In this document: positions 45,691 to 57,647 of the stretch, piece after piece
Layout: every line of letters starts with the position of its first letter
Numbering within the stretch: the stretch's first letter is position 1
Source of the DNA: Nicotiana tabacum
Lineage: Eukaryota; Streptophyta; Magnoliopsida; Solanales; Solanaceae
DNA length: 64,000 nt
Direction: 5' to 3'
Assembly (NCBI RefSeq): GCF_000715075.1
Contig: NC_134101.1
Span: forward strand, 26,714,822-26,778,821
Position numbers and translations under genes: made by a program
The notes under the pieces: model-generated
What the model saw: the letters and a program-made list of their open reading frames with translations, nothing else
What the model was told of the DNA's origin: nothing
The model's database searches: none

Positions 45691-46030
45691 TGTTTACTCT
45701 CAAAATCGGATAACAATTAAATTTATAAGTGGTTTTACGGATATGCGGATTAACTTGATACAAAGCGATAGATTAAGTTATTATTGAATAAACAAAGATA
45801 AAATAAATTCAAACCACACGAGTTGGATAGTTTCAGGCTTAGTGAAATAGCCACTCTCGAGCCAGGCTCACCACGACCGATACAGATGAGAAAGAACCAT
45901 AGCTAAAGACATAGACAATAATAATATATTATTTTTGAGTGCGTGTTATCATATTCTTCATGAATTATCAGACCCCCTTTATTTTGTCGGTGGCCGAAAT
46001 GTACCATGAGCTCGATTTCACCCTCATACA
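45691..46030 (-). repeat. 5' LTR of element C with internal deletion (340 bp)
   Basis: Starts TGTTTACTC on the plus strand and ends CTCATACA, so the minus-strand ends are TGTATGAG...GTAAACA. Relative to the 3' LTR, about 310 bp are missing at 45982, between the CTTTAT and TTATTT phrases. The missing part should include the core promoter, so this LTR probably could not drive transcription. Confidence 0.8.
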
Positions 46031-47292
46031 AGTTTATATGTTGCTAGAGTTGTTAGAATTTACATACTGTAAGTTATGCCCAAAGCAGAAACATAAGATT
46101 CATCTTTTCAGCCCTATACATATTTATGCAAAATGGAAAAGAAAAGAAGATAGAAAGAATCAGTATCTATCTTTTGGGTCCACATTATGTTTTGTTGAAA
46201 CAAAAACACAGGAAGGCATCGGTAACATTGGTGAAACAGTTTCGTTGAAGCATTAGTTTGTTTGGTTTTTCTCTTTTTAATCCAAACACATGAATTTATT
46301 GACTTTGTTCGGAAACTAAGGAAGGCATCAGTAACATTTGTGGATTCAATATTCAAATGCTTTTGGGTGGAGAGAGGTGGCAGAGAAAGAGGAGAGTAGA
46401 GAAAAAAGGAAAAGGGTGTAATTGAATCCCCTAATTTAAGGTGTTAATAAGGGATTGTATATAAATTGCAAGCAATCTGTGTTTAGGGCAGGTAATATAT
46501 AAAATTAGGATAATTTTGGTAAATAAATTCCAAATATTGTATAGGAACGAAATTTTTTTTTTTGTAAGGGTCGAGGCCCAAACAAAATCCTATGGTGTGA
46601 AAATCGCATGGACTAGCTAATTTTCGAGTTGGTATTTGAAAAATTGCAAGCATTTGCAAAGTTATTAAAAAATAGCCACCATTTTATTAGAAGAAAAAAT
46701 CTGAAAAAAATATTCTAGTTAAAATACAGAAAGTTCCAACATAATATGCTAGATTACGGAGCTTTTGCGTATAAACTTTTAACATATTATGTTAGAACTC
46801 TAGCACATTATGAAATTCATGCACATTATGTTGTAACCTCACATGTAAAAAGATCGAACTCTAGCATATTATGATGTAATTTTTTCGGAAGGGTAATTTT
46901 TGTTTAGATTTTGTTTTTACATTAAAAATGACTAAATTTCAAGTAATTTTAAAATTGTGGCTATTTAAATCAGGTTTCTGATATTTTTTTTCCTCTTGCG
47001 GTATGTCGTATGAGGTAAGTTAGTTGACCCGGCCCAATTGCCCGATTTAGACAAAGTGACAAAGACCTGTTATATGGTAAATAGGTTTTTTAATTAAATG
47101 TGCACACAAATTGACAAATAATTTTGTTTTTCCTTATGATGATTTGGTTAATTTACTCTAAGCAAAAGATCAGGCACGCATTTACAAAAGGTAATCCACG
47201 TTTTATGGTAAGCAAGCCTTGCAATTTTCGGTTTATGTTTATGGAAACACATCTCCTATGTACATGCAATCTGCTCTAAAACTAGTATTCTA
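46031..47292. other. Intergenic DNA with an inverted copy of repeat R
   Basis: 46350-46560 is the reverse complement of 52590-52790 (CCCCTAATTTAAGG, GGATTGTATATAA, AATTTTGGTAAATAAATT). A short direct repeat, AAGGAAGGCATC(A/G)GTAACAT or close, occurs near 46210 and 46318. 46660-46980 contains several TAGCATATTATG or AGCACATTATG phrases of a MITE-like repeat. No gene found. Confidence 0.6.
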
Positions 47293-47524
47293 TTCCCCAA
47301 AACTGGCTGTTCGTATCTGTTTATATATATTATTGCAAACACATCATGCATCTGTTTTACAAATAGTATAACATGTTTGATTAGGTACGAAATTTAAGAA
47401 AAAATGAATCATATTTTTTGGAACGGATCAAAAATTAAATAGATTCACGTAAACTTGAACGGAAGGAGTATTTTTTTCCCCAAAACTGGCTGTTCGTATC
47501 TGTTTATATATATATTATTGCAAA
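47293..47524. repeat. ~47-bp direct repeat pair flanking ~135 bp
   Basis: TTCCCCAAAACTGGCTGTTC onward occurs at 47293-47339 and 47476-47524, differing by one TA unit. The DNA between ends GAACGGAAGGAGTA, like the terminal repeat of Stowaway-type MITEs. It may be a long target duplication or a local repair duplication. Confidence 0.75.
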
Positions 47525-48842
47525 TGACAGATTAAACTTACATGAAAATAACATGTCTATTACAAGAGACAATCAAGGTGGGGACTTAATTAGTAGCTCT
47601 GAGGAGGACTGAAATTCGCTGGACGTCAAACGGTCAAGTATATATGTAGACTGCAAAAATATAGCATTGGAATTTCAATTATAGTTTGGCATACTTGGCA
47701 TGCATGCAAACCTTACTGCTAAATCACTGTTCAGTCACGGCTGCTCTCAGGAAGGATTTACAGTAACTTATACTATTTTCTAATAGCTCACAGAATTTTT
47801 ATATTATTAATGTATTATAACTTCTTGTCGTTGCGTATAAATAATTGCATGGGTGGATATATATCCCCATTTTATTTTATGTATATATTTTATAGATAGT
47901 ATTTACTATCCCACATGTTCCAATAAGTCTGAATTGCACACTTGGTTGAGTGTTTTATCCAAATAGGGATCGATTCCAATGCTTTTTTTTTTCTCTTTTC
48001 TCTAATGGTGTACCCAGAAATCTTAAATTCGTCTCTAGTATAATTGTCATATTTTTCGGATTACTAACCCCACATGAAGTATTACCTATAATTATCATTT
48101 GGCTGAAAAGTAAAAATAAATTCTTTAATTTTATGCGGTTAGTCTATAGAAAATTAAACTCACGCTAGCCTGAGAACTCTTTAGTCCGTACATGTTCTTT
48201 TGTTTTATTGTTTATCCTTTTTTTCAAGTTGTGGTACCTTACTGTTCATTCACGGCTAGCCATGCAAGCAAATCGGCATGCAATCTTATATATACAGATA
48301 ATACATTTGTTATATATCGTATATGTATATATTGATGCAGACGACAAATCGATGTTTCATTTATATGTCGCTATCTTCTGCGAATGTATATATCAATTGT
48401 TCATGAATTCTTGAAACCGTGGTCTTTTGTTTTAGGGTTTGTCCTTCTTCGTTTTTTGTCGAAATATGGTGGCTGAGAATGATAGTTGATAGTTCATAAA
48501 AGGGTCTAGAACTGCTAGCTGACCTAGCTAACCATAAGCTAGATTAATAAGGAGAAATTCATTTCACTTAGAATCTTTCTCTACATTATTTTAATCAGGT
48601 TTATTTATTTTTCAATCTTTGATAATTTAGGGACCATTATAGATTGAAAAAGACTTGTTAATCTTCTACGAAAATAACAAAACAAGGGAGAGGAGAATCT
48701 TGGTTTCAGGTGGAAAAAAGAGAGAGAGACTTATAGGCTAAGTGGCTAACTGTGACAGACCCTGGAATGAGAAAAAGAATTAACGATAACTGACTGAAAA
48801 GTATTAAATTTGTTTATAATATTTGACGTTTAAAAAAATTAC
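47525..48842. other. Intergenic DNA with segments repeated at 50.7-51.7 kb
   Basis: 47670-47750 resembles 50700-50790 (TTGGCAT, ACTGTTCA, GGCTG). 48235-48540 resembles 51270-51710 (AGCCATGCAAGCAAATC, CGACAAATCGAT, ATAGTTCAT). No open gene recognised; the ORFs at 47950-48168 and 48208-48414 show no family. Confidence 0.55.
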
Positions 48843-49090
48843 TACTCCCGCCATTTTAATTCATGTGATGCATTTTGGTTCTCAAAATTCAAACTATCTG
48901 AAATTTGACTAATATTATAAAATACTTGTTTTATCATATTGACATGAGAAAATTTTGCAAATTTAAATATCTAAATTTTAATTTTAAAATACTGAATTAA
49001 TCTTCAAACTTATCAATCCAATTAACCTTCGAAAATTAGTTAAATTGATTCTCCCGAAATATGTCATATAAATTAAAATACACAAAATAG
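48843..49090. repeat. Stowaway-like MITE, degenerate
   Basis: It starts TA-CTCCCGCC at 48843 and continues ATTTTAATTCATGTGATGCA. Near the other end GTCATATAAATTAAAAT is roughly complementary. The right end abuts the next MITE at the TA of 49091. Confidence 0.55.
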
Positions 49091-49341
49091 TACTCCCTCC
49101 GGTCCACAATAAGAGACCATTTTACCTTTTTTATTTTAATCCAAAATAAGTGTTCATTTACATAATCAAGAAGGAATTAATTTTATTTTTTCAAAATTTA
49201 TCCTTATTTACATATTTCAATGTGTCAAGGTAAGAATTAATTAAGGTTAATTTAGTGAATATATTTTTTTCTCTAGAATTTCATATTTTTTTAATGGGTG
49301 TGCCAAAAGTAAAATGACAATTTATTGTGGACCGGGGAGTA
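49091..49341. repeat. Stowaway-type MITE (247 bp plus TA duplication)
   Basis: The ends CTCCCTCCGGTCCACAAT at 49093 and ATTGTGGACCGGGGAG ending 49339 are inverted repeats. Both are flanked by TA (49091-49092 and 49340-49341), the target duplication of Tc1/mariner-type elements. The interior is AT-rich and non-coding. Confidence 0.88.
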
Positions 49342-49984
49342 CTTTTAATCAACTGTTACTTTTTCCAAAAAGGGACAATTAGTTTGGCAGTGCGTATTTT
49401 TAAAAGAAAGGCTAATTTCGTCATGATATATTCGTAACATTAAGCAACATAATTATTAAGCATTTGTTCAGTTATGAAAAATGCAAAAAGTTCGTAAGAA
49501 GGGTAACAAGATCTCTTAATAAAAGAGGAAAGAAAAAGTTGTTTTCAAATCTATTGTAGCGCTGAAAATGAGAAAATATGGTAAAAGTAATTGCTAGAGT
49601 ATGTATATGAACTTTTATTCGGGTCTTTCTGAGAAGGTTATGCGTTTCTTTTGTAAGTGAACCAAAAACAATATCAAAAGTGAAACATTTGAATCTTTCT
49701 AGAACCTTAGGAAGAGGGAAGTATACAAGGTAGATATTTTTCATTATAAAAACCAATCGTTGTATTTATGAGACGATTATTTTTTGGGAAATTTTACCTC
49801 CTATAGTAAAGGTATACACTCTATTTATTATAAATCAAAATTATTTTAAAATATTATTTTCTATAGTTACCTTTTATATTTTATAGCAAAATAAGTATTT
49901 ATCGTATATACTACTATTGAGGCATGAAATATGTTATTTATGTTTTTCCTCTCTCTTAGACAACTGGGCATACCTATTTTTAAG
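49342..49984. other. Intergenic DNA alignable with 16.55-16.86 kb
   Basis: 49379-49690 matches 16555-16860 in order and orientation. The minus-strand ORF at 49472-49756 has no counterpart frame there and is probably not a gene. Confidence 0.6.
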
Positions 49985-50440
49985 GTGATTGACGTTACTG
50001 TATTCATGAATACATGGCGCGAATACATGTGAATAAATGCGCATACAACTGGACTGCCCTGATTTTAGGCGCTTTTTACCGCTGTATTCATGAATACAGC
50101 AACGCGAATACATGCGCGTATAGCTGGACTGCCCTGATTTTAGGCATTTTTTGCTGTTGTATTCATGAATACATGGCGCGAATACATGCGCGTACAGCTG
50201 GACTGCCATGATTTTAGGCATTTTTTACTGTTGTATTCATGAATATAGCAGCACGAATACATGTGAATACATGCGCGTACAGCTGGACTGCCCTGATCTT
50301 AGGTGCTATTTGCTGATGTATTCATGAATACATGGCGCGAATACATGTGAATACATGCGCGTACAACTGGACTACCCTGATTTTTAGGCACTTTTTACTG
50401 TTTTATTCATGAATACAGCAACGCGAATACACTACCGTAA
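49985..50440. repeat. Tandem array, 74-85-bp units each with the palindrome TATTCATGAATA
   Basis: The palindrome begins at 50001, 50084, 50160, 50234, 50319 and 50404; the fourth (GAATATAG) and last units vary slightly. Each unit continues with GCGAATACATG, GCGTACAGCTGGACTGCCC and TGATTTTAGGC. Unit length varies by an optional GAATACATGT. Flanks 49800-49930 and 50440-50530 are AT-rich with GTAGCTATAA phrases and weakly complementary ends, so the array may lie inside a larger MITE-like element. ORFs on both strands are array products. Confidence 0.85.
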
Positions 50441-52336
50441 CAACTGAATAGTAGCTATAAGAAGTGATTATGTATATGGTAGCTATAAAAAGTTAATAGC
50501 CACTAAACAGTAGTAGTTTCTGAAAATTCCTCTATTTTTTTTTTCCTATGTAGCCAATTATTACCAATTAACACTGTCTTATTTTATGCGAAATTTTACG
50601 TGGAGATTAAGTGCTCCAATATCACAATCAAACGAACACCTACTAATAAGTTAATGGCATATTTTAACTTTAGTCTCGTGATATCCAACTAATTGTATTT
50701 AAATTTCAAGTATAACAAAATGTTTTGGAGTTCAAATATAGATTGGCATGCGTCCAAACATCACACCTCACTACTAAACAACTGTTCATTCATGGCTGAG
50801 ACACAAAGCAAATTGTCACACTTGTTTGCCTTCGTTAACAAAAGAAGGAAAATCACAACAAATTTCAATATAGACTTAATTCATTATTTCATGGATGAAT
50901 TATTATTTGAGACGAATTTAGTACAGTCTATCTAATCTTATTCAATCTTACATGGAAATCCAGCGAAGCTTGAGAATTGGGGTTAGCCTCTAACTTTTAA
51001 ACTCGCGTGTGAGACATCAACCAATTGAAATCTGATTTGATATATAACGATATTGCGGTAGACGAAGAACGTCCAATTTGTATTTTATCTCTTTATATAT
51101 ATATATATATATATATTAATCTTTTGATGATTTTCGAAACCGAGTACTTTAATTTAATTTATTTCAAGCTAAGGTTTGTCTTTCTTTTTTAAAAAATAAA
51201 ATAAAAATTCAAAGTGTACTGGCAGAGAGAATTGTTCACGGGAGGTCCACAGCTACTAGCTAGCTAGTACCTTACTGCTAATCTGTGCTTCCATGGTTAG
51301 CCATGCAAGCAAATCTCCATGCAATCTACCTATGCACATCAAGGGGCCGGGAATTATGCTATTAGCTACTTGAGGATCCTAATTGGTTTGTTTTATAGGT
51401 ATCAAGAAATATATTAAAAATTTATAAATATTTAATTATGAATTCAATTATTATTATATATTATCTTGAGGTCCGCATATAGAGAGTATATTATATGTAC
51501 ATTTTGTTTCAAACGACAAATCGATATTTCATAGATATGTCGGTCGTCTGTGAAAATATATGTCCATTGATTGAGATTCTTGGATCAGTTGTCTTTTTGT
51601 CTTACAGTTTGCCATTTTTCTTTAGTTTCCCAAATATTGTTGACTGAGAGAATGATAGTTCATGGAAAGGTCCAAAGCCTACAACCATAGCTAGACTAGT
51701 AAGGAGAATGATAGTTCATATGATAGTTCATTCTCCTATTTTTCTCTTCTGTCTCTGACATTTTCATTTTTTTTTTTTTTAAATCTTTTAAAGAATTTGG
51801 GACTACTTTGTTCTTTTGCTTCAGTGGTATGTAACTTTTGAAACTGCAACGTAATTAAATGACCTAATTAAGGGTATTTCTTGTTCCCATGATAATATAA
51901 GCATTAATCCATAAGAGTTTTCAAAACATAAAAGAAAGGAGGTCTGTGTTTAATATTTGATTAAAATATATAAGAAAGGGGTTAAGTATTACAAAAGGAA
52001 ATCAAAAAGGATAAAAGAGAAAGATAACATGGAAGCCTGGCCATCTTTGCAAAACATGAAACTATATATATTTGGGCCTTGTATAATAATGGGTCCTCTT
52101 CTTCTTCAAAAAGAATTGCAGAAATATGACACTTTTTGGATAACTCTGTAACTTTTGACCCTTACTTGTCCATGGACAGAACTTCATGGACAAAAAATCA
52201 AGATCATCCACTTTGAGGGCTATTTGTGTACTTCACCCTTCTTCTTCGACCTACTTCTTCCATTGGGCCTAAATTGCAGTGTTCTCTTCTTTCTGTCTTG
52301 CAAATTCTATTGGGCCTGACAACTTTTAGATCACTG
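50441..52336. other. AT-rich intergenic DNA with a TA microsatellite
   Basis: A TA run is at 51094-51117. 51270-51720 resembles 48235-48540. An AGTAAGGAGAATGATAGTTCAT phrase is partly doubled near 51700. No gene recognised; ORFs at 50693-50935 and 51957-52151 lack family similarity. Confidence 0.5.
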
Positions 52337-52490
52337 CAAATAGCCGTCCACCCAACCAATTAAGCTAAAAATAGCCGGTTGAGGTATAATATATGCATAA
52401 TTTACTTATAATATGTGTATAATTATATATAATCTATGTATGTGGTTAGAAAAAGTAAACAATGAATACAGTTGGCTACTTGTGTAAAGA
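52337..52490. repeat. Second copy of the AAATAGCCG MITE-like repeat
   Basis: Relative of 17251-17400 in the same orientation, with the AAATAGCCGTC start and GGCTACTTGTGTAA end. Confidence 0.6.
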
Positions 52491-52559
52491 TCCCAAAAAA
52501 GAAAATGATAACTTCCTCCGTTTAATTTTATTTGGTAGTATTTGGCCCGGCACTGAGGA

Positions 52560-53480
52560 ATAACACTTTTGACGCATGTTAAAACGATTTATTTCTTCCT
52601 ATACAATATTTAAAATTTATTTACCAAAATTGTCCTAATTTATATATTACCCGCCCTAAACAAGGATTACTTACAAATTATATACAATCCATTATTAATG
52701 CCTTAAATTAGGGGATTTAGTTACATCATTTTCCTATTTTCTCTCCACACCTCTTTCAATAAGCATTTCCCTTTCTAAATTCAATCAAACAGAAGACCGC
52801 GAGAACCATATGAGATAAAATCTACTAATAGATTTTGACCAGCAGTATGTTCCCCTTTCAAGAAAGATAGGAAAAATTGAAAAGAAAGAAATATTACAAC
52901 AAGTAAAGTCATTGACGAGAATATTTGCCACATCTCCAAATATTTCAAAATATTGTATGTACAAGTGATAAGTGAAAATTGGTATTGAACTCTTTGAATG
53001 TGATTGGGTTTTCCATTGAATGACTCTGTTAAAGCATTGTACTATTGTCCAAAGTTGGATGAAATGAGTTGGATGAAAATCCTCCTCGACGATGAGCAGT
53101 AAAGAGTTTTTAGTATTCAGGTATTTGACTCTCCACCATTGACAGTCATTAAAAAGCTTTGAAGCTTTAAATTCAAATTTGGGTTTTCAAAAATTATTAT
53201 TTATTTAGATTGGGGTATTGTTGCAAACAATTGGGAATATTATTTGGAGTTTATAGCTCAATTTAATTTGAGGGTGTTTGGTGAAGATTAAACTTGATTT
53301 TGGCTAAATTTCATATTGAAACTCGAAGAAGAAGAACACATGACAGACCATATACTTACGAAATTGTAGTAAAGTTGTAGTATAATTGTATGTAAATTAT
53401 ATTCTGTTGTAGTTATATATTTTTTTATTTGAATGTTATATGAAAGTTAAAAAAATAGTTGTATAATGTATATATACACA
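52560..53480 (+). repeat. Dispersed repeat R, copy 2
   Basis: Aligns in order with 19640-20410 but lacks the CT microsatellite. A region 52800-53100 without a counterpart separates the two homologous blocks. Confidence 0.65.
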
Positions 53481-53547
53481 CATACACTTACACATAGTTA
53501 GTGTATAATTTATTTAAGTCTGCAAAAATAAATTATTAGTATATCTT

Positions 53548-54440
53548 TGTCACGTCCCAAACTACCCCTAGACGTGATTGATACCCAACTAAGATCACTC
53601 GTCAGGCGAACCAATTCATGTACTCTCAACCTTTTATATAAGCCTTGAGAGAAATACGTACAAATCCAAACACTTTAAAAATTACTAAACGCGAAATAAT
53701 TATCCAACTAAAATTATAATTTATTAATAAAATCTAATGAGTACTCAAATGATAAATCTCTAAACCAAATTTCATACTAAAATCGTGGAGCATCTAATAG
53801 AGTAATAGAAGTTTAACTGACGGGCATGCAAACCCCAAAAGAAACAATAGACATAAGATAGGAAGAGCTGAAACAACGGCCTCTACGGAGATTGGGACGG
53901 CTCACTTCAGCAATGGAATCCACTCAACAAACTCGTTAGCCACTAACCTCGTCCTCAGCTACAGTATCTGCATGGACATGCAGGTAAGGATACGTACATA
54001 TAATCCAGTAAGATCCTCGACCTGCCACTTTGAACACCTCTAGAACAAGTGTTAGAAATTACAAACACACAACGAGCACATAAATAATATGCACAGAAAT
54101 TCTTTCACCATATAATTACTCTATAAGATCCAAACAATTATTCAACCACAATATTATATATCTTAGCACAATCTATACTAAGGACCTGTCATAAAAGGTA
54201 GTGCAGGAAATTAACCAAACATCCCAAGGAGTCCACGATAACATACATAATGCCCCAAATCTATCACGGTGGCATACACAATACCCCAAATATATTACAG
54301 CAACGAAGAAATAATTTTTAATTCCCCAATGCCATAGTACGAGGCTACACTAGACCACACCAAAAATCACTTATTAAATAATTTTAACTTTTTACAAAAT
54401 AATATATATTTGCGACTAGTCAAAGACCACCGATTATGCC
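53548..54440 (-). repeat. LTR fragment F, interrupted by element E
   Basis: It begins TGTCACGTCCCAAACT and has the layout of the terminal part of a Tekay-type LTR on the minus strand. It stops at 54440, where E begins. ATGCC at 54436-54440 would be one copy of the E target duplication. The rest of F should lie beyond the right end of E, outside the window. Confidence 0.65.
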
Positions 54441-57400
54441 TGTCACGACCCAAAATTTAACTAGTCGTGATGGTACCTAGCCCAACCCACTAGGTAAGCC
54501 AATTATCAACTATCCAATTCCAATGAAATTAATAAGGTAATTAATTAAAAAAAAATATGAAATTAATACATTTTCCCAAGAACTGGTAGTACAAATCATG
54601 AGTTTCTAAGAATAGAGTTTACAAAGCTAGTATGAAGTAAATACATCATCTGTTTGAAAAGTACATAAACATAGTTTTATGAATCTAAGGCTACCATAAA
54701 TAAGAGGCAGCTACAACCGGAACTCAAGTACATCTTCAGATCCAGCTCCCAAAGAACACATCAACATCAGCAGCCAATATCTGCACGCAAGGTATAGAAG
54801 TGTAGTATGAGTACAACCGACCCCATGTACTCAATAAGTAACAAACCTAACCTTAGGTTGAAAGTAGTGACGAGCTTGTACCAAGGTCAGAGTCCAGCTC
54901 CAATAACCAACAACAGTTCATAATAACATAAGGCAAGTAATGAAAGAGGTATCTCAGAAATAAAAATGCTCAGTTCGGTCACAGTTCCAAAAAAATAGGC
55001 ATTTCTTTTCAAGTATCTCAGTGAAAACCAAATCTTTTACCGAAAATACCAAAATACGAGTAAGTTTGAAAACTGTAATTTTTCCTAAAACTCCTTTCAA
55101 CAAATAGTAAGATGTTTCATTTTCAGATAGCATGAGTAAAGTACTTCTCTATGCCTACATGTCAAGATACAGGTAAAATCATAAATGTCCCCAAAACTGG
55201 GTAGCAGAAGGAAATGCATCTCTATGCATGTATCTCAAGTACGCATGACAAATGCAATGCATCTCAATGATGAGCTCATGTACTCACACTCCCAGAGTAC
55301 TCAATCTCACTGTCTCGCATTCTCTCTCACTATGCTCAATGCTCAGCACACTCAATCACTCAGCGATGTACAGTACCTGTTGCGGCATGCAACCTGATCC
55401 ACATATGACCATAAGGCCCGTTGCGGCGTGCAACCTGATCCACATATATATAGTGGACTACGCTCACTGGGGGTGTGCAGACTCCGAATGGCATCCTTCA
55501 GCCCCCTATATCGCTATGGCGTGCACCTTGATCCCATAAAATGTAATCAGTATAACATGTTACGGCGTGCAGCCCGATCCCAAAATATCACTCTCACTCA
55601 GGCCCTCGGCCTCACTCAGTCATCAATCTCTCCGGTCTCACTCACGGGCTCACAATGTCATGAAACTAGCCCGACAATAATGACATGATGTATTAATAAA
55701 TAATAACTGAGTCTGAGATATGGTACGAATGCATGGATATGACCGAGTATGAAGGGTCAATGAAATCAGTGAGATGACAGTAAGAAACGACCACTATAGG
55801 TCCAAACAGTATCGCCATAATGCCTAAACATGATATCTAGCATGATTGACATCTTAACTACTTTATCACATGGTGGAAACACGGATATCAACAAAGTAGG
55901 ACCACTATACAGTGCCATTGAAGCAACAGAATCCCATTTCACATGGATCACGCCCACACGCCCGTCGCCTAGCATGTGCGTCACCTCAATACCGATCACA
56001 TAACACGTATTACGGGGTTTCATACCCTCAGCACTAAGTTTAGAAGAGTTACTTACCTCGAACAAGCCAATACCAATGCCGAGCAAGCCAAGCGATGCTC
56101 CAAAGATGCCATCATGCGCATAGCCACCTCCGAAAGGCTCAAAACTAGCCAAAAGCAACTCAAATTCATCAAATAAAGCCTAGGGAAACAATTCCAAATG
56201 ATATAGATCGAATCCTTAATCAAAACCTAAAACTGGCCAAAAAACACACCCGGACCCGCGCCTCAGAACCCGACAAAACTCACAAAATCTGACAATCCAT
56301 TCAATTATGAGTCCAACCATACTAGTTTCACTCAAATCCGACTTCGAATCGATGTTCAAAACTCAAAAATTCACATTATGAAACATTAAGCCAAAACCCC
56401 CCATTTCCTCTTTAAAATTCACAACCCAATTACCAAAAACGATGATAGATTCATGTAATATAACCAAAACCAAGTAGAGAACACTTACCCCAATTCATAT
56501 GGTGAAAATTGCTTCAAGAATAGCTTCAATCCAAGCTTCATAGCTCCCAAAATGTAAAAATGGTTGAAACCCTCGAGATAGAGTACTTTATAATATGCCC
56601 AGGTCCCCTCTTTCGCGAACGCGAGAAATTCATCGTGTTCGCGATGAATAAAACTCATACTGCCACAAAACACTCTACGCGTTCGCGATAAACCCCACAC
56701 GAACGTGATGACCACTGCTGCCAAGGCTTCGCAAACGCGACTCACTTTCCGCGATCGCATAGAAGAATGCTCCAACTCCCAGCTGCCAACCGCATCACTA
56801 CGCGAAAGCGATCCTCCAAACGCGAACGCAAAGAAGACTTACCCCAACTCTACGCGAATGCGGGACAATTTGCTGCTGCCATCGAAATACACTACGCGTT
56901 CGCGACAATTGCCACGGGAACGCGATGAAAGACTGAGACACCAGAAACCAGCAGAACACAGCAGTGAAAACATGAAGGAAAAATGATCTGAAATCAATCC
57001 GAAACACGGCCGAGCCTCTTGGGACCCCGTCCTAACATACTAACAAATCCCATAACATAACACGGACCTACTCGAGGCCTCAAAACACAAATAACAACAT
57101 CAAAATGATGAATCACACCTCAACTCGAAATCAATGAACTTTGAAACTTCAAACTTCCACAACCGATGCCGAAACCTATCAAATCACGTCTAATTGACCT
57201 CAAATTTTGCACACAAAGTCACATTTGACAAAACAAAGCTATCCAATTCCTTGAGTCACAATCCGAATCCGATATCAAAAAGTTCACTCCCGATCAAACT
57301 TTCCAAAATTTTAACTTTCGCCATTTCAAGCCAAATTCCACTACGGACCTCCAAATCACAATCCGGATGCGCTCCTAAGTCCAAAATCACCCAACGGACC

Positions 57401-57634
57401 TACCGGAACCATCAAAACTCCGTTCCGGGTTCAAATTCACAAAAAGTCAAACTTGATAAATTCTCCCAATTTAAAGCTTCAACATTGAAATCCATTCTTC
57501 CAATTCGATTCCGAATAACCTAAAAATCAAAACCGACGATTCACATAAGTCATAATACATCATACGAAGCTACTCATGCCCGCAAACTACTGAGTGAACT
57601 GCAAATGCTCAAAACGACCGGTTGGGTCGTTACA
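54441..57634 (-). repeat. 3' LTR of element E (3194 bp)
   Basis: Four GGCGTGCA(A/G)CC(C/T)GATCC-type motifs lie at about 55380, 55422, 55510 and 55563. The TATA-like ATTATAAAG on the minus strand is at 56587-56595, just downstream of a CGCGAACGCGATG-type block at 56600-56945. ORFs on both strands are incidental. Confidence 0.92.
56600..56945. repeat. CpG-rich CGCGAACGCG-type array upstream of the E TATA box
   Basis: Repeated TTCGCGAACGCG, TTCGCGATG, ACGCGTTCGCGA and GCGATCGCAT motifs, many partly palindromic. The 5' LTR has the same block from 63655 to the window end, with TATA-like ATTATAAAG at 63639-63647. Confidence 0.75.
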
Positions 57635-57647
57635 TTCTCCCCCACTT
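57635..57647 (-). promoter_or_regulatory. Polypurine tract of element E
   Basis: AAGTGGGGGAGAA on the minus strand directly before the 3' LTR start TGTAACGACC. Confidence 0.88.

Larger units (their letters stand above)
20411..46030 (-). mobile_element. Element C: Tat-type Ty3/gypsy retrotransposon interrupted by element D
   Basis: On the minus strand the order is 5' LTR (46030-45691), primer site, gag, protease, RT, RNase H, second RNase H, integrase, spacer, an oppositely oriented gene, polypurine tract and 3' LTR (21186-20535). The two RNase H domains, the second of archaeal type, and an antisense gene between pol and the 3' LTR are features of the Tat lineage. Without D the element is about 11.7 kb. 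Beyond the 3' LTR the sequence continues into a second primer site and leader (20534-20411). Stops and frameshifts make every ORF non-functional. Confidence 0.88.

Noticed and set aside
49934..50221. ORFs on both strands through the palindrome array
   Set aside because: The repeated peptide follows the DNA repeat; no start or codon signal supports a protein.
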